Shown here: positions 1-8,887 of the stretch, piece by piece | Layout of the letters: the number at the start of each line of letters is the position of its first letter | Numbering within the stretch: the stretch's first letter is position 1 | Origin: Pseudoalteromonas sp. Scap06 | GTDB taxonomy: Bacteria > Pseudomonadota > Gammaproteobacteria > Enterobacterales > Alteromonadaceae | Direction: 5' to 3' | Assembly (NCBI RefSeq): GCF_013394165.1 | Contig: NZ_CP041330.1 | Span: forward strand, 682,001-746,000 | Length of the DNA stretch: 64,000 bases | Translations under genes and position numbers: made by a program | The notes under the pieces: model-generated | Seen by the model: only the letters and a program-made list of their open reading frames with translations | What the model was told of the DNA's origin: nothing | The model's database searches: none

Positions 1-519
1 CATAAACAGCGCTTTCCTAGTTTAAATTTAACTGCAAGCTTAAGTGATAGTACAGATAGGCTGAGTGATTTGTTTTCTCCTTCAAGCCTCGCATGGTCTT
101 TACTCGGAAGTATTTCGGCACCTATTTTTGAGGGAGGACGTTTACAAGCCAATGAAGAAATTGCACGCCTGAATGCGCAAAAGCAAGAACAGCAATATTT
201 ACAAACCTTGTACGATGCATTTGCTGATGTAGAAAATGCGATATCGCAGCAGCAGTCTTTAAAAGCGCAGTACACCAGCACCCTCGAAGCACAAAAAAAT
301 GCACTTGCGGCCGAGCAGTTATCGTTTGAGCAATATCAAAGTGGCTTAGTAACTTATACCACGGTACTTGATGCACAAGGTCGCTCATTCGATGCGCAAA
401 GTTCATTAATACAAATTAAAAACCAATTAATCGCAAATAGAATTAACCTACATGTTGCCCTCGGTGGTGATTTTGAAAAACCGTCAAGCGACTTAAAGAG
501 CAATAACGATGAACACTAA
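1..519 (+). CDS. TolC/NodT-family outer membrane efflux protein (C-terminal part, 5' end outside window)
   Basis: The reading frame is open from the first base of the window, so only the C-terminal ~172 residues are present. The text SISAPIFEGGRL followed by long Gln/Ala-rich helices and a second block (YQSGLVTYTTVLDAQ) is the periplasmic helix and beta-barrel re-entry pattern of outer membrane efflux proteins of the TolC/NodT type. Its stop overlaps the start of the adaptor gene by 11 bp, so it is translationally coupled to an RND pump operon. It would supply the outer membrane channel of a tripartite exporter. The substrate cannot be told from the sequence. Confidence 0.9.
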   Translation, partial: HKQRFPSLNLTASLSDSTDRLSDLFSPSSLAWSLLGSISAPIFEGGRLQANEEIARLNAQKQEQQYLQTLYDAFADVENAISQQQSLKAQYTSTLEAQKNALAAEQLSFEQYQSGLVTYTTVLDAQGRSFDAQSSLIQIKNQLIANRINLHVALGGDFEKPSSDLKSNNDEH

Positions 520-1804
520 AACAGCTAAAATTATTATTCCAGCCGCGGTTGTTGTTACCGCTCTTTTAATTGTATTTTTTATTAAGAGTAATCCGCCAGA
601 GGCGAGACGCTTTAGTTCAGCACCAAAAGCAGCAATTAGTGTATCTGTACTTGAGCTTGTGCCTCAAACTTATCAAGTAATGATAGACAGCTACGGTACA
701 GTAAAACCTCGAACACAAAGCTTACTTGTTGCTCAAGCATCTGGGCAAATAATTGAAGTGAGCGATGAGTTTAGAGAAGGTGGCTTTTTTGAAAAAAGCG
801 ACGTGTTATTAAAGCTAGATGATAGAGATCATCAGGCAGAGGTTAAATCTGCACAAGCTAACTTGCTCACAGCAGAGCAAAGCTTATTAGAAGAAAAGGC
901 CCGCGGGCAACAAGCACTGACTGATTGGAAGCGCCTTGGTGGTTCAAGCCAAGCTAGCAGCTTGGTATTACGTGAGCCGCAATTAGCAGCTGCGCAAGCA
1001 CAAGTGCTATCGGCTCAAGCTGCTCTTGAAAAAGCAGAGCTTGATTTAGAGCGTACAAAGGTTACCGCACCTTATGCTGGGCGCATACTGAGTCGTAGTG
1101 TCGATTTAGGTCAAGTAGTGAGTAACAATACCCAACTTGCCACTATTTACGCTATTGATAGTGTTGAAATTCGCTTACCAATAAAAAATAAAGACCTTTC
1201 GTTTGTTAACCTGCCAGAGCAATACCGTGATGGTGCTAAAAACCAAGCGGGTTCGTTAGTTAAATTTAGTTCTGATTTAGTGGGGGAGCAAACATGGCAA
1301 GGCCAATTGGCACGCACCGAGGGCGCTATTGACCAAAACGCGCAGCAACTTTACGTGGTAGCAAAAATAGACGACCCATATAAATCAACCGCCAGTAATC
1401 AGTATCCAATTAAAATAGGGCAATACATTAAGGCGCAAATAGCGGGTAAAACGGTGCAAAATGCGTTGATCATTCCTAACAGCACAATTTATCAAGGTAC
1501 TTATGTTTATGTGGTTGAAGGTGATGTATTAAAGCGTAAAGACGTTACTTTTGCATGGCAAAACGCAAACCAAGCAATGATCAAGACAGGATTAAAAGCA
1601 AACGACAAGTTGGTTATCACGCCACTTGGTCAAGTGAGTTCGGGCACTAAAGTGAGTATTTTAGATGAAGAGCCAAAGGAAAAAAAATCTAAAGGTATGC
1701 GCCCGTCGCGAGAGCAACTTGAGCAAAAAGCAAAAGAGCTTGGTATTAGTGTTGAAGAGTTAATAAAAAAACGTCGCGCAGCCAAGCAAGGAGATAAAGT
1801 ATGA
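509..1804 (+). CDS. RND efflux periplasmic adaptor (HlyD/AcrA-type membrane fusion protein)
   Basis: A protein of 431 residues with an N-terminal membrane anchor (about 7-27), a biotinyl-lipoyl-like half (about 70-110), an Ala/Gln/Glu-rich coiled-coil hairpin (about 115-190), the second lipoyl half (KVTAPYAGRI) and beta-barrel domains. It bridges the inner membrane pump to the outer membrane channel. The C-terminus carries an unusual charged tail after about residue 385 (KEKKSKG, then EELIKKRRAAKQ) that goes beyond the usual adaptor fold. It lies between the TolC-like gene and the pump, overlapping each by a few bases (11 bp and ATGA). The family assignment is firm; the transported compound is unknown. 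Confidence 0.93.
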   Translation: MNTKTAKIIIPAAVVVTALLIVFFIKSNPPEARRFSSAPKAAISVSVLELVPQTYQVMIDSYGTVKPRTQSLLVAQASGQIIEVSDEFREGGFFEKSDVLLKLDDRDHQAEVKSAQANLLTAEQSLLEEKARGQQALTDWKRLGGSSQASSLVLREPQLAAAQAQVLSAQAALEKAELDLERTKVTAPYAGRILSRSVDLGQVVSNNTQLATIYAIDSVEIRLPIKNKDLSFVNLPEQYRDGAKNQAGSLVKFSSDLVGEQTWQGQLARTEGAIDQNAQQLYVVAKIDDPYKSTASNQYPIKIGQYIKAQIAGKTVQNALIIPNSTIYQGTYVYVVEGDVLKRKDVTFAWQNANQAMIKTGLKANDKLVITPLGQVSSGTKVSILDEEPKEKKSKGMRPSREQLEQKAKELGISVEELIKKRRAAKQGDKV

Positions 1805-4800
1805 TTGCTTGGTTTACTAAAAACCATGTTGCTGCCAATTTATTGTTAGTAACTTTGTTGTTGTCGGGACTATTTAGTTTATCGAGTAAAATACCACTTG
1901 AGGTGTTTCCGTCCTTTGAAACCGATATGATAAGCGTTGGTGTTAGCCTGCGTGGTGCAACCCCTGAAGATGTAGAGCAGGGCGTAACAATTCGTATAGA
2001 AGAAGCGGTACAAGACCTAGAGGGTATTAAACAAATATTTAGCCGCTCGTCAGAGGGCTCAGGCTCTGTAACCATTGAGGTTGAAAGTGGTTACGATCCT
2101 CGTGAACTGTTGGCTGATATTAAAAGCCGAGTGGATGCGATTAATACGTTTCCTGGCGATGCCGAAAAACCAATTGTTGCGCTGGCTGAGCGCAAAAGAG
2201 AAGTAATAGCTGTTACTGTATCAAGTGATTACGGCGAAAAAGAAACGCGTGAATACGCAGAAACAGTGCGAGATCAAATACTGCGTTTGCCTAATGTAAC
2301 CCAGGTAGAGCTAAGTGGTGTACGAGATTATGAGTTAGCCATTGAAGTTAGCCAAGACACACTTCGCCAATATAACCTGAGCCTTGCGCAAATATCGAGT
2401 GCGATTGCTAATTCGAGTTCTGATATTTCTGCCGGTAACTTAAAAACAGAAGGTGGCGACGTACTGATCAGCTCAAAAGGGCAGGCTTACCGTAAAGACG
2501 AATTTGCCAGCATAGTAGTAAAAAACCAAGCCGACGGAACGATTATCCGCTTAGGTGATATTGCTACAATTAAAGACGATTTTGAAGAAACGCCAGTACG
2601 CACCCGTTTTAATGGTAAGCAAGCGGCGTTTATAGACGTTTACCGAATTGGCCCGCAAAGCGCGATAACCGTGGCAGACGATGTTAAAAACTACATTGAA
2701 GAACAGCAAGCCACGCTACCACAAGGTTTTAAACTAAGTTATTGGGACGACGATTCAGAGCTAGTTAAAAGCCGTATCGCCACCTTAACCAGTAATGCTT
2801 TACAAGGTGGTATTTTAGTACTGGCACTGCTCACGCTATTTTTGCGCCCAGCAATTGCATTTTGGGTGTTTATTGGTATTCCTGTATCGTTTATGGGCGC
2901 GTTTATCGCGATGCCAATTTTTGGTGTAACGCTAAATATAATGAGCTTATTCGGCTTTATTTTAGTACTTGGTATTGTAGTAGATGACGCCATAGTAACC
3001 GGCGAGAACGTGTATACCCATTTAAAAACGGCAAAATCCGGTGAGCAGGCTGCTATATTGGGTACTCAAGAAGTTGCGACTCCGGTTACCTTTGGTGTAC
3101 TGACTACCGTTGCTGCCTTTTTACCTTTAGCATTTATTGAAGGGGCGCGCGGCGCCTTATTTGCACAAATTCCGGTAGTGGTTATTCCAGTTTTATTGTT
3201 TTCGCTAATTGAATCTAAATTTGTGTTACCAGCACATTTAAAATACATAAAACTACGCCACCAAAAAGGTGAACCATCTAAGCTTGAAGCGATTCAACAA
3301 CGCTTTGCAGATGGCTTTGAAAGTGCAATTTTAAAATATTACCAACCTATATTAAACACGGCTTTACGCCATAAATTAGCAACGGTTAGTTTATTTGTGG
3401 GGGTATTTTTTATTATTTTAACCATGATCACCAGTGGTTGGACTAAGTTTATCTTTTTCCCACGAATTCCTAGCGAAACTGTACGAGTCAATCTAACACT
3501 GCCAACAGGTACACCGTTTGAAGTAACCAATAAATACGTGATTGATATGTCCGAAAAAGCGCAGCAATTACAAGACAAATATCGCGATCCTAATACAGGC
3601 GAAAGCGTTATTTTAAATATATTAGCCACTACTGGCGGACGCGGTGGCGCGTCTAACTCCGGAGCGGTACGCTTTGAGATTACACCTGCTGAGCAGCGTG
3701 AGTCAGATATAGGTTCGCGAGAGCTTGCTAGTGAATGGCGCGATTTAATTGGTGTTATTCCTGGCGCTGAAAGCCTAACATTTAGAGCTGAAATTGGCCG
3801 AAGTTCAGACCCAATAGACGTTCAACTAAGTGGTACTTCACTAACAATATTGCAAGATGTAGCTGATAATATTAAAAATCGTTTAGCAACGTACCCAACG
3901 GTGTTTGATATTGCCGACAGTATGTCTGACGGTAAAGAAGAGTTGCGTATAGAGCTTACGCAACAAGGTTTGGCGCTTGGTTTAAATCGTGTAAATGTAG
4001 CAGGGCAAGTGCGAAATTCGTTTTTTGGCTCGCAGGTTCAGCGTATTCAACGCGGACGAGACGACGTGCGTGTAATGGTACGTTTACCTATTGATGAGCG
4101 CCGCTCTGTAGCTGATTTACAAAACATACTAATAAATACTCCCGATGGCGGTTCTGTACCATTGTCGCATGTGGCAACGCTTACGGCAGGGCAAAGCCCA
4201 TCAACCATAAACCGTATTGATCGTTATCGCACACTAAACGTGACGGCTGATATTGAAAAAAATAACACCAACATGACGGTGCTTCAAGCCGATCTAGCAC
4301 AATACTTAGATGAGTTAATGCAGCAATACCCAGGTGTTGAGTACAAACTTGAAGGTGAAGCCAAAGAGCAAAGAGAGTCGTTTGGCTCATTGGCTTGGGC
4401 GTTAGTGTTTGTGTTTTTTATAATTTATGCGTTATTGGCCATTCCGTTTAAGTCATACATGCAACCAATTATTGTTATGAGCGTTATTCCATTTGGCATG
4501 ATTGGCGCTGTAGTAGGGCACTGGATAATGGGTATGGACTTAACCATTATGAGCTTACTAGGTATGCTTGCGTTAATAGGTGTGGTAGTAAACGATTCGC
4601 TCGTATTAGTCGATTTCATTAATAAAAAACGCAGCGAAGGTGGCGATTTAATAGAGGCAGTTAAACTTGCTGGCGCATCGCGCTTTCGCCCGGTTATGCT
4701 TACTAGTTTAACCACTTTTATTGGCTTAATGCCGCTGCTGTTTGAAAAGGCGACTCAGGCGCAGTTTTTAATACCTATGGCAGTAAGCTTAGGGTTTGGG

Positions 4801-4884
4801 ATTATATTTGCGACTTTTATAACCTTATTACTTGTTCCCGTTAACTATATGCTGATGGAGCGCTTTCAAGGTTGGTTTAAGTAG
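1801..4884 (+). CDS. RND-family efflux transporter permease (AcrB/MdtB-like)
   Basis: A protein of 1027 residues, the usual length for hydrophobe/amphiphile RND pumps. It has an N-terminal membrane segment, a large periplasmic loop, a membrane bundle with LGIVVDDAIVTGENV (RND motif around TM4, proton-relay Asp pair), a second loop, and the repeated bundle with GVVVNDSLVLVDF. The two halves show the internal duplication typical of the family. It is driven by proton exchange and exports substrates through the adaptor and TolC-like partner encoded just upstream. Start ATG overlaps the previous stop (ATGA). No terminator is obvious immediately after the stop. Confidence 0.95.
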   Translation: MIAWFTKNHVAANLLLVTLLLSGLFSLSSKIPLEVFPSFETDMISVGVSLRGATPEDVEQGVTIRIEEAVQDLEGIKQIFSRSSEGSGSVTIEVESGYDPRELLADIKSRVDAINTFPGDAEKPIVALAERKREVIAVTVSSDYGEKETREYAETVRDQILRLPNVTQVELSGVRDYELAIEVSQDTLRQYNLSLAQISSAIANSSSDISAGNLKTEGGDVLISSKGQAYRKDEFASIVVKNQADGTIIRLGDIATIKDDFEETPVRTRFNGKQAAFIDVYRIGPQSAITVADDVKNYIEEQQATLPQGFKLSYWDDDSELVKSRIATLTSNALQGGILVLALLTLFLRPAIAFWVFIGIPVSFMGAFIAMPIFGVTLNIMSLFGFILVLGIVVDDAIVTGENVYTHLKTAKSGEQAAILGTQEVATPVTFGVLTTVAAFLPLAFIEGARGALFAQIPVVVIPVLLFSLIESKFVLPAHLKYIKLRHQKGEPSKLEAIQQRFADGFESAILKYYQPILNTALRHKLATVSLFVGVFFIILTMITSGWTKFIFFPRIPSETVRVNLTLPTGTPFEVTNKYVIDMSEKAQQLQDKYRDPNTGESVILNILATTGGRGGASNSGAVRFEITPAEQRESDIGSRELASEWRDLIGVIPGAESLTFRAEIGRSSDPIDVQLSGTSLTILQDVADNIKNRLATYPTVFDIADSMSDGKEELRIELTQQGLALGLNRVNVAGQVRNSFFGSQVQRIQRGRDDVRVMVRLPIDERRSVADLQNILINTPDGGSVPLSHVATLTAGQSPSTINRIDRYRTLNVTADIEKNNTNMTVLQADLAQYLDELMQQYPGVEYKLEGEAKEQRESFGSLAWALVFVFFIIYALLAIPFKSYMQPIIVMSVIPFGMIGAVVGHWIMGMDLTIMSLLGMLALIGVVVNDSLVLVDFINKKRSEGGDLIEAVKLAGASRFRPVMLTSLTTFIGLMPLLFEKATQAQFLIPMAVSLGFGIIFATFITLLLVPVNYMLMERFQGWFK

Positions 4885-5008
4885 TGTTAGGCATTAAAAA
4901 GACAAAGGGATAGGTGTTAGAGATAAAAATTAAATATCGGGCTGTGGAAACGCAGTTCGATATATTTAAAGACGAAAGATAGGGAATATTTAGTTAAAAA
5001 GAAATGCT

Positions 5009-5025
5009 TGAGAACCTAGAACCTA
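5009..5025. repeat. Short imperfect heptamer repeat (AACCTAG-like)
   Basis: Two adjacent units AACCTAG and AACCTAA follow AG here. They resemble the heptamer arrays GCCTAGA at 24021 and CCCGAAA at 11611 in unit length and, for the first, in sequence. Only two copies, so this may be chance. Confidence 0.3.
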
Positions 5026-5036
5026 AGCTATAAAGG

Positions 5037-5226
5037 AAGGTGTTCCCCGAGAATGCGGTGCCCGGTGTCAGTCCTGAAACCTTGAGGTTTCAGGGCGGAA
5101 ATCTGCGGTTTACCGTAGGCTTCTCGGTACATGCCGAGCTTGCACAATAGTAAACGAACAAAAATCCTGGTATAAAATTTATCGGCTCAGGGACTTAACC
5201 AAGCTCCTGCACCCCAGGGAACAAAT
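5037..5226 (-). ncRNA. ssrS: 6S RNA (ssrS), regulator of RNA polymerase sigma-70 holoenzyme
   Basis: Read on the minus strand, the segment matches the E. coli 6S RNA layout block by block: GTCCCTGAGCCGATA then TATACCA, the central-bubble flank GCAAGCTCGG...CCGAGAAGCCT, an internal hairpin CCTGAAACC-TCAA-GGTTTCAGG, and GCATTCTCGGGGAAC pairing back to GTTCCCTGGGG at the 5' end. Length about 186 nt agrees with 6S. A TATACT -10 element lies about 7 bases before the inferred 5' end near 5223. In E. coli ssrS sits between zapA and fau next to ygfB; here ygfB is the next gene but zapA and fau are absent. Ends are accurate to a few bases. Confidence 0.9.
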
Positions 5227-5229
5227 ATT

Positions 5230-5260
5230 AGTATATAAGACATATTCCAATCCTTAAACC
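5230..5260 (-). promoter_or_regulatory. Putative 6S RNA promoter
   Basis: On the minus strand TATACT (about 5230-5235) stands 7-8 bases upstream of the start of the 6S RNA terminal helix. A weak -35-like TTAAGG lies 16 bases further upstream. The -10 is good, the -35 poor. Confidence 0.45.
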
Positions 5261-5304
5261 CCAATCGTAAAAAATTAAACTGTTCGCTCAGTTTTCCTCC
5301 AAAT

Positions 5305-5622
5305 TTAGGGTCTGTTGATCTTTGCGGATTAAAATTTGTTCAAACTAGGGGTGGTTTAATCGCGGCGCGAGGTTTGTAACCTAGTGGGCTAAGTAAAAAC
5401 CGAGCAAAGCTTCCGCGTCCTGCTCACGCCCCTTACCTACATCCATGTAGGCAACAAAGAGTAAATCGCCCCTAGGCAGAACTCTTCGGGCAGCGCCTGT
5501 TTGGCATTGATGCTGCGTTATCGCCTATTTATGGGGAATAACCACACCACATAGGCTCTGCCTTGCCTAAATACCAAACAGACTGCTGCAAATTTAACCT
5601 TGAAGGGTCAACAGACCCTAAT
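5305..5622. mobile_element. MITE-like repeat, copy 1
   Basis: A non-coding block bounded by perfect 14-bp terminal inverted repeats: TTAGGGTCTGTTGA at the left (5305-5318) and TCAACAGACCCTAA at the right (5608-5621). Inside the termini the complementarity continues imperfectly for another ~18 bases (GGATTAAAATTTG against CAAATTTAACC). The interior contains GAGGTTTGTAACC, GAGCAAAGCTTCCGCGTC and GGCAACAAAGAGTAAATCGCC, all of which recur in a second degenerate copy at 34173-34442. No ORF is present. It fills the stretch between the 6S RNA gene and ygfB where zapA would be expected from E. coli synteny. Confidence 0.7.
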
Positions 5623-5762
5623 CTTGTATTTACTTTTAAGATTGCTTTTTGAACTCAATTTGCTTTTCAATCGCTTGCTTTTGACCTCAGTCATAGAATT
5701 CATTGGAGTTGCTTTTTATCGAGTGGTAGCATTGCTTTAATTAGCAAAGCGAAGACGTCATT

Positions 5763-6326
5763 ATGAATAACTTACCAGATTACGAAAAAGCCCAACTTCT
5801 TTTAGAGAAAAATGAAATATTTGTATCACCCGCAGAAGCGCATGGCGTTATTAGCGGCTTACTTGCTTGTGGGCTAAGCATTGACGATAAAGAATACTTA
5901 GGCTTACTGAGCGATGTATTTAATGATGGCGAGTCGTTTAGCAACGATTTAAAACAGTTTTTTGGCCAAATTTATCAACAAGTGGTTGAAAGTTTTAATA
6001 ACGAAGAGTTTCAATTTGACTTGTTTTTACCGAGTGATGACGAAACACTCATCGATCAGGCTAACGGGCTCGTATCATGGGTAGCTGGGTTTATGTTGGG
6101 TTTTGGCTTAAAGCAAAAAGATTATGGCAAGCTGTCGGCAGATGTAAAAGAAGTGATCAGCGACTTTAGCGAGATTACACGCCTAGATACAACCTTTGAA
6201 GAAACCGAAGAAGATAGCCAAGCACTCCATGAAGTGATTGAGTACGTCCGTGTATCGGCGCTATTGTGTTTTGCTGAGCTAGGCAAAGAGCAAAATCCAC
6301 AAAGCAACAAAAAAACACTGCATTAA
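5763..6326 (+). CDS. ygfB: UPF0149 family protein YgfB
   Basis: A protein of 187 residues of the YgfB/YecA UPF0149 family, an all-alpha soluble protein. Typical features are the N-terminal EAHGVISGLLACG segment and the VSWVAGFMLGFGL helix near residue 105. The biochemical role is not established here; in Pseudomonas a YgfB homologue modulates gene expression, which is knowledge of the family and not visible in this sequence. It is the first gene of ygfB-pepP-ubiH-visC, the same order as in E. coli, which supports orthology. The upstream region holds the repeat copy and 6S RNA. Confidence 0.9.
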   Translation: MNNLPDYEKAQLLLEKNEIFVSPAEAHGVISGLLACGLSIDDKEYLGLLSDVFNDGESFSNDLKQFFGQIYQQVVESFNNEEFQFDLFLPSDDETLIDQANGLVSWVAGFMLGFGLKQKDYGKLSADVKEVISDFSEITRLDTTFEETEEDSQALHEVIEYVRVSALLCFAELGKEQNPQSNKKTLH

Positions 6327-6362
6327 TTGAGCAACACAATAAAAGTAATGGGTTAGTTATTA

Positions 6363-7685
6363 ATGGTTGAAATACAAAAGTCAGAGTTTAAAGCGCGCCG
6401 CGAGCGTTTATTGGCGGCAATGGATAATAACAGTATTGCTATAATTCCCGCTGCAACGGAGCTCACGCGTAGCCGTGATACTCATTATCCGTTTCGACAA
6501 GACAGTGACTTTTTTTACTTAACTGGTTTTAACGAACCCGATGCCGTGTTGGTGCTTTGCAAAAACAGTGATACACCCTCACTATTATTTTGTTTAGATA
6601 AAGACAAATTTGCAGAAGTATGGCACGGCAGACGCATTGGTTTTGAAAAAGCACAAAGCGAATACTTATTCGACAAAACTTATGCACTTAGTGAGCTAAA
6701 TGAACAATTATTGAATTTGGTGAACGGCCAACAGATTTTATTTTATGCACAAGGGACGTATCCTGCCTTTGATGGCAAAGTATTTTCAATGCTTAACACT
6801 TTGCGCAGTGCCCCTAAAAAAGGGGATACAGCACCGAGTACAATTAAAGATATTCGCCCTTTATTGCATGAAATGCGCTTATTTAAATCGCCAGGCGAAA
6901 TTAACATTATGCGTGAGGGCTGTGAAATAAGCGCTCGAGCACACATGCGAGCCATGCGTTTTTCCCACGTTGGCGCAACCGAGTTTCAACTAGAGGCAGA
7001 GCTTCATCATCACTATGCAATGAACGGTGCGCCACATCCTGCTTATGGCACTATTGTCGGCAGTGGCGATAACGCCAATATTTTGCACTACACCCAAAAT
7101 AGCGACGTATTAAACAATGGCGACTTAGTACTGATTGATTCAGGCTGTGAGCTACAAGGCTACGCCGCCGATATAACACGTACCTTCCCCGTTAACGGTA
7201 AATTTAGCACTGAGCAAGCTGCGCTTTATAATATTGTACTTAAAGCGCAAGAAATCGCATTTAGCGAAATAAAACCCGGTGGCCTTTTATCTCAGGCAAA
7301 TAAACTCGCTATGCAAGTACTAACCCAAGGGTTACTTGATTTAGGTATTTTAACCGGCGATTTTGATGAGTTAATGGCACAAGGTGCCTGTAAAGAATAC
7401 TACATGCATGGTCTTGGTCACTGGTTAGGGCTTGATGTTCATGATGTGGGCGATTACAAGGTTAATAACCAAGAGCGTGTCTTAGAGCCGGGTATGGTGC
7501 TAACCATTGAGCCTGGGCTGTATATTAGTAAAGACTCAAATGCGCCTCAAAAATACCAAGGTATAGGTATTCGTATTGAAGATAACTTATTAGTAACTGA
7601 TTCAGGTCACGACAACTTAACCATTAGCGTGCCTAAAACAATTAGTGAAATAGAAGCGTTAATGCAAAGCGCTAAAAACGCATAA
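6363..7685 (+). CDS. pepP: Xaa-Pro aminopeptidase PepP
   Basis: Aminopeptidase P, 440 residues like E. coli PepP, removes the N-terminal residue from peptides with proline in second position. The N-terminal domain is followed by the pita-bread metallopeptidase fold with the dinuclear-metal ligands visible: Asp in LIDSGCELQGYAAD (two Asp), His in HGLGHWLGLDVHD, Glu in TIEPG and Glu in IRIEDN. Gene order after ygfB and before ubiH matches enterobacteria. A 36-bp gap separates it from ygfB and only 14 bp from the preferred ubiH start, so the four genes are probably co-transcribed. Confidence 0.95.
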   Translation: MVEIQKSEFKARRERLLAAMDNNSIAIIPAATELTRSRDTHYPFRQDSDFFYLTGFNEPDAVLVLCKNSDTPSLLFCLDKDKFAEVWHGRRIGFEKAQSEYLFDKTYALSELNEQLLNLVNGQQILFYAQGTYPAFDGKVFSMLNTLRSAPKKGDTAPSTIKDIRPLLHEMRLFKSPGEINIMREGCEISARAHMRAMRFSHVGATEFQLEAELHHHYAMNGAPHPAYGTIVGSGDNANILHYTQNSDVLNNGDLVLIDSGCELQGYAADITRTFPVNGKFSTEQAALYNIVLKAQEIAFSEIKPGGLLSQANKLAMQVLTQGLLDLGILTGDFDELMAQGACKEYYMHGLGHWLGLDVHDVGDYKVNNQERVLEPGMVLTIEPGLYISKDSNAPQKYQGIGIRIEDNLLVTDSGHDNLTISVPKTISEIEALMQSAKNA

Positions 7686-7699
7686 GCTTGGAGATAAAA

Positions 7700-8887
7700 G
7701 TGGCTAAGCAGTTTGATATTGTAGTAATTGGTGGTGGTTTAGTCGGCGCAAGTTGTGCTCTAAGTATAAGTAAAAAAAATCCCAGCTTAAATATTGCTGT
7801 AATTGAAGCAAATCAAGTAACCACTGATTATCATCCAAGCTTTGATGACAGAAGTATCGCACTTGCCCAGCAGTCGGTAGAGTATTTACAAAGCCTCAAT
7901 TTATTTGAAATGAACGCTCCCTATGCTGCGGCCATAAAAAAAGTGAGTGTGTCAGACAAAGGGCACTTTGGTAAAACCCATATACAGTGTGATGAGTTTG
8001 CAAAACCCTCATTAGGTTATGTGGTAGAGGTAAACCCATTTGGCAGAGCGCTGCATCAGCGTTTAATGCAATCAAACATATCGCTTTTTTGCCCAGATAG
8101 CGTAACAGCGATAAAACAAAATGCCGATAGTAATGAACTTACACTACAAAGTGGTGAAAAACTGAGTGCTAAGCTGTTGGTGATTGCCGACGGTGCACAG
8201 TCGCCAACTCGTAATTTATTGGGGCTCGGCTTCAATACCCAGCCTTATGAACAAGGTGCGATTATTGCCAATATAGAAGTCGCTGGTGGGCACCATCATC
8301 AGGCGTTTGAGCGGTTTACCCAAAATGGACCTATGGCTTTATTACCCATGAGTAATAACCGCTATTCGTTAGTATGGTGTATGCGCCAAGAACATATTGA
8401 GCAGTATATGTCGCTAAGTGAACCAGACTTTATAAGTGCGCTGCAAACTGCCTTTGGTTATCGTGCAGGACAGTTTATAAAAGTCGGTATGCGCGCTAGC
8501 TACCCTCTAGTTTATGGGCAAATAGAATCGTTAACGACGCACCGCACAGTGGTGATAGGCAACGCGGCACACGCAATTCATCCTATTGCAGGACAAGGCT
8601 TTAATTTAGGGCTGCGCGACGTACAAGTGCTGAGTAACTTAATGGCAAACAGTGAACATGATTTAGGTAGCTATGCTTTTACTCGTCAATATTCAATCAA
8701 GCGCCGTGATGATATAAACACCGTAATGACATTGACCGATGCTCTGGTCAGACTTTTTTCAAATTCATCACGGATGTTAGCGCTTGGTCGAAGTATTGGG
8801 CTATTTTCAATGGATTTATTCCCTGCATTAAAAGCCCCATTAGCAAAACAATTAATGGGTCAAGTTAAACAAGGTACACGTTTATGA
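7700..8887 (+). CDS. ubiH: 2-octaprenyl-6-methoxyphenol hydroxylase UbiH (ubiquinone biosynthesis)
   Basis: FAD-dependent monooxygenase of the UbiH/COQ6 family acting on the ubiquinone ring precursor. The Rossmann motif VVIGGGLVGAS sits at the very N-terminus and the second FAD/ribityl motif GNAAHAIHPIAGQGFNLGLRD near residue 290. I place the start at GTG 7700 (395 aa) because GGAG lies 6 bases upstream of it and the protein then begins MAKQFDIVVIGGG; an in-frame TTG at 7688 is less convincing. The stop overlaps the next start (ATGA). UbiH is told from its paralogue by gene order as in E. coli. Confidence 0.9.
   Translation: MAKQFDIVVIGGGLVGASCALSISKKNPSLNIAVIEANQVTTDYHPSFDDRSIALAQQSVEYLQSLNLFEMNAPYAAAIKKVSVSDKGHFGKTHIQCDEFAKPSLGYVVEVNPFGRALHQRLMQSNISLFCPDSVTAIKQNADSNELTLQSGEKLSAKLLVIADGAQSPTRNLLGLGFNTQPYEQGAIIANIEVAGGHHHQAFERFTQNGPMALLPMSNNRYSLVWCMRQEHIEQYMSLSEPDFISALQTAFGYRAGQFIKVGMRASYPLVYGQIESLTTHRTVVIGNAAHAIHPIAGQGFNLGLRDVQVLSNLMANSEHDLGSYAFTRQYSIKRRDDINTVMTLTDALVRLFSNSSRMLALGRSIGLFSMDLFPALKAPLAKQLMGQVKQGTRL

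Noticed and set aside
5039..5150. Plus-strand set of alternative hairpins that looked like a riboswitch downstream of the RND operon
   Set aside because: The same bases on the minus strand match 6S RNA block by block, which explains the pairing better.
5227..5762. Search for zapA opposite ygfB
   Set aside because: No minus-strand frame of adequate length exists here; the space is taken by the MITE-like repeat.
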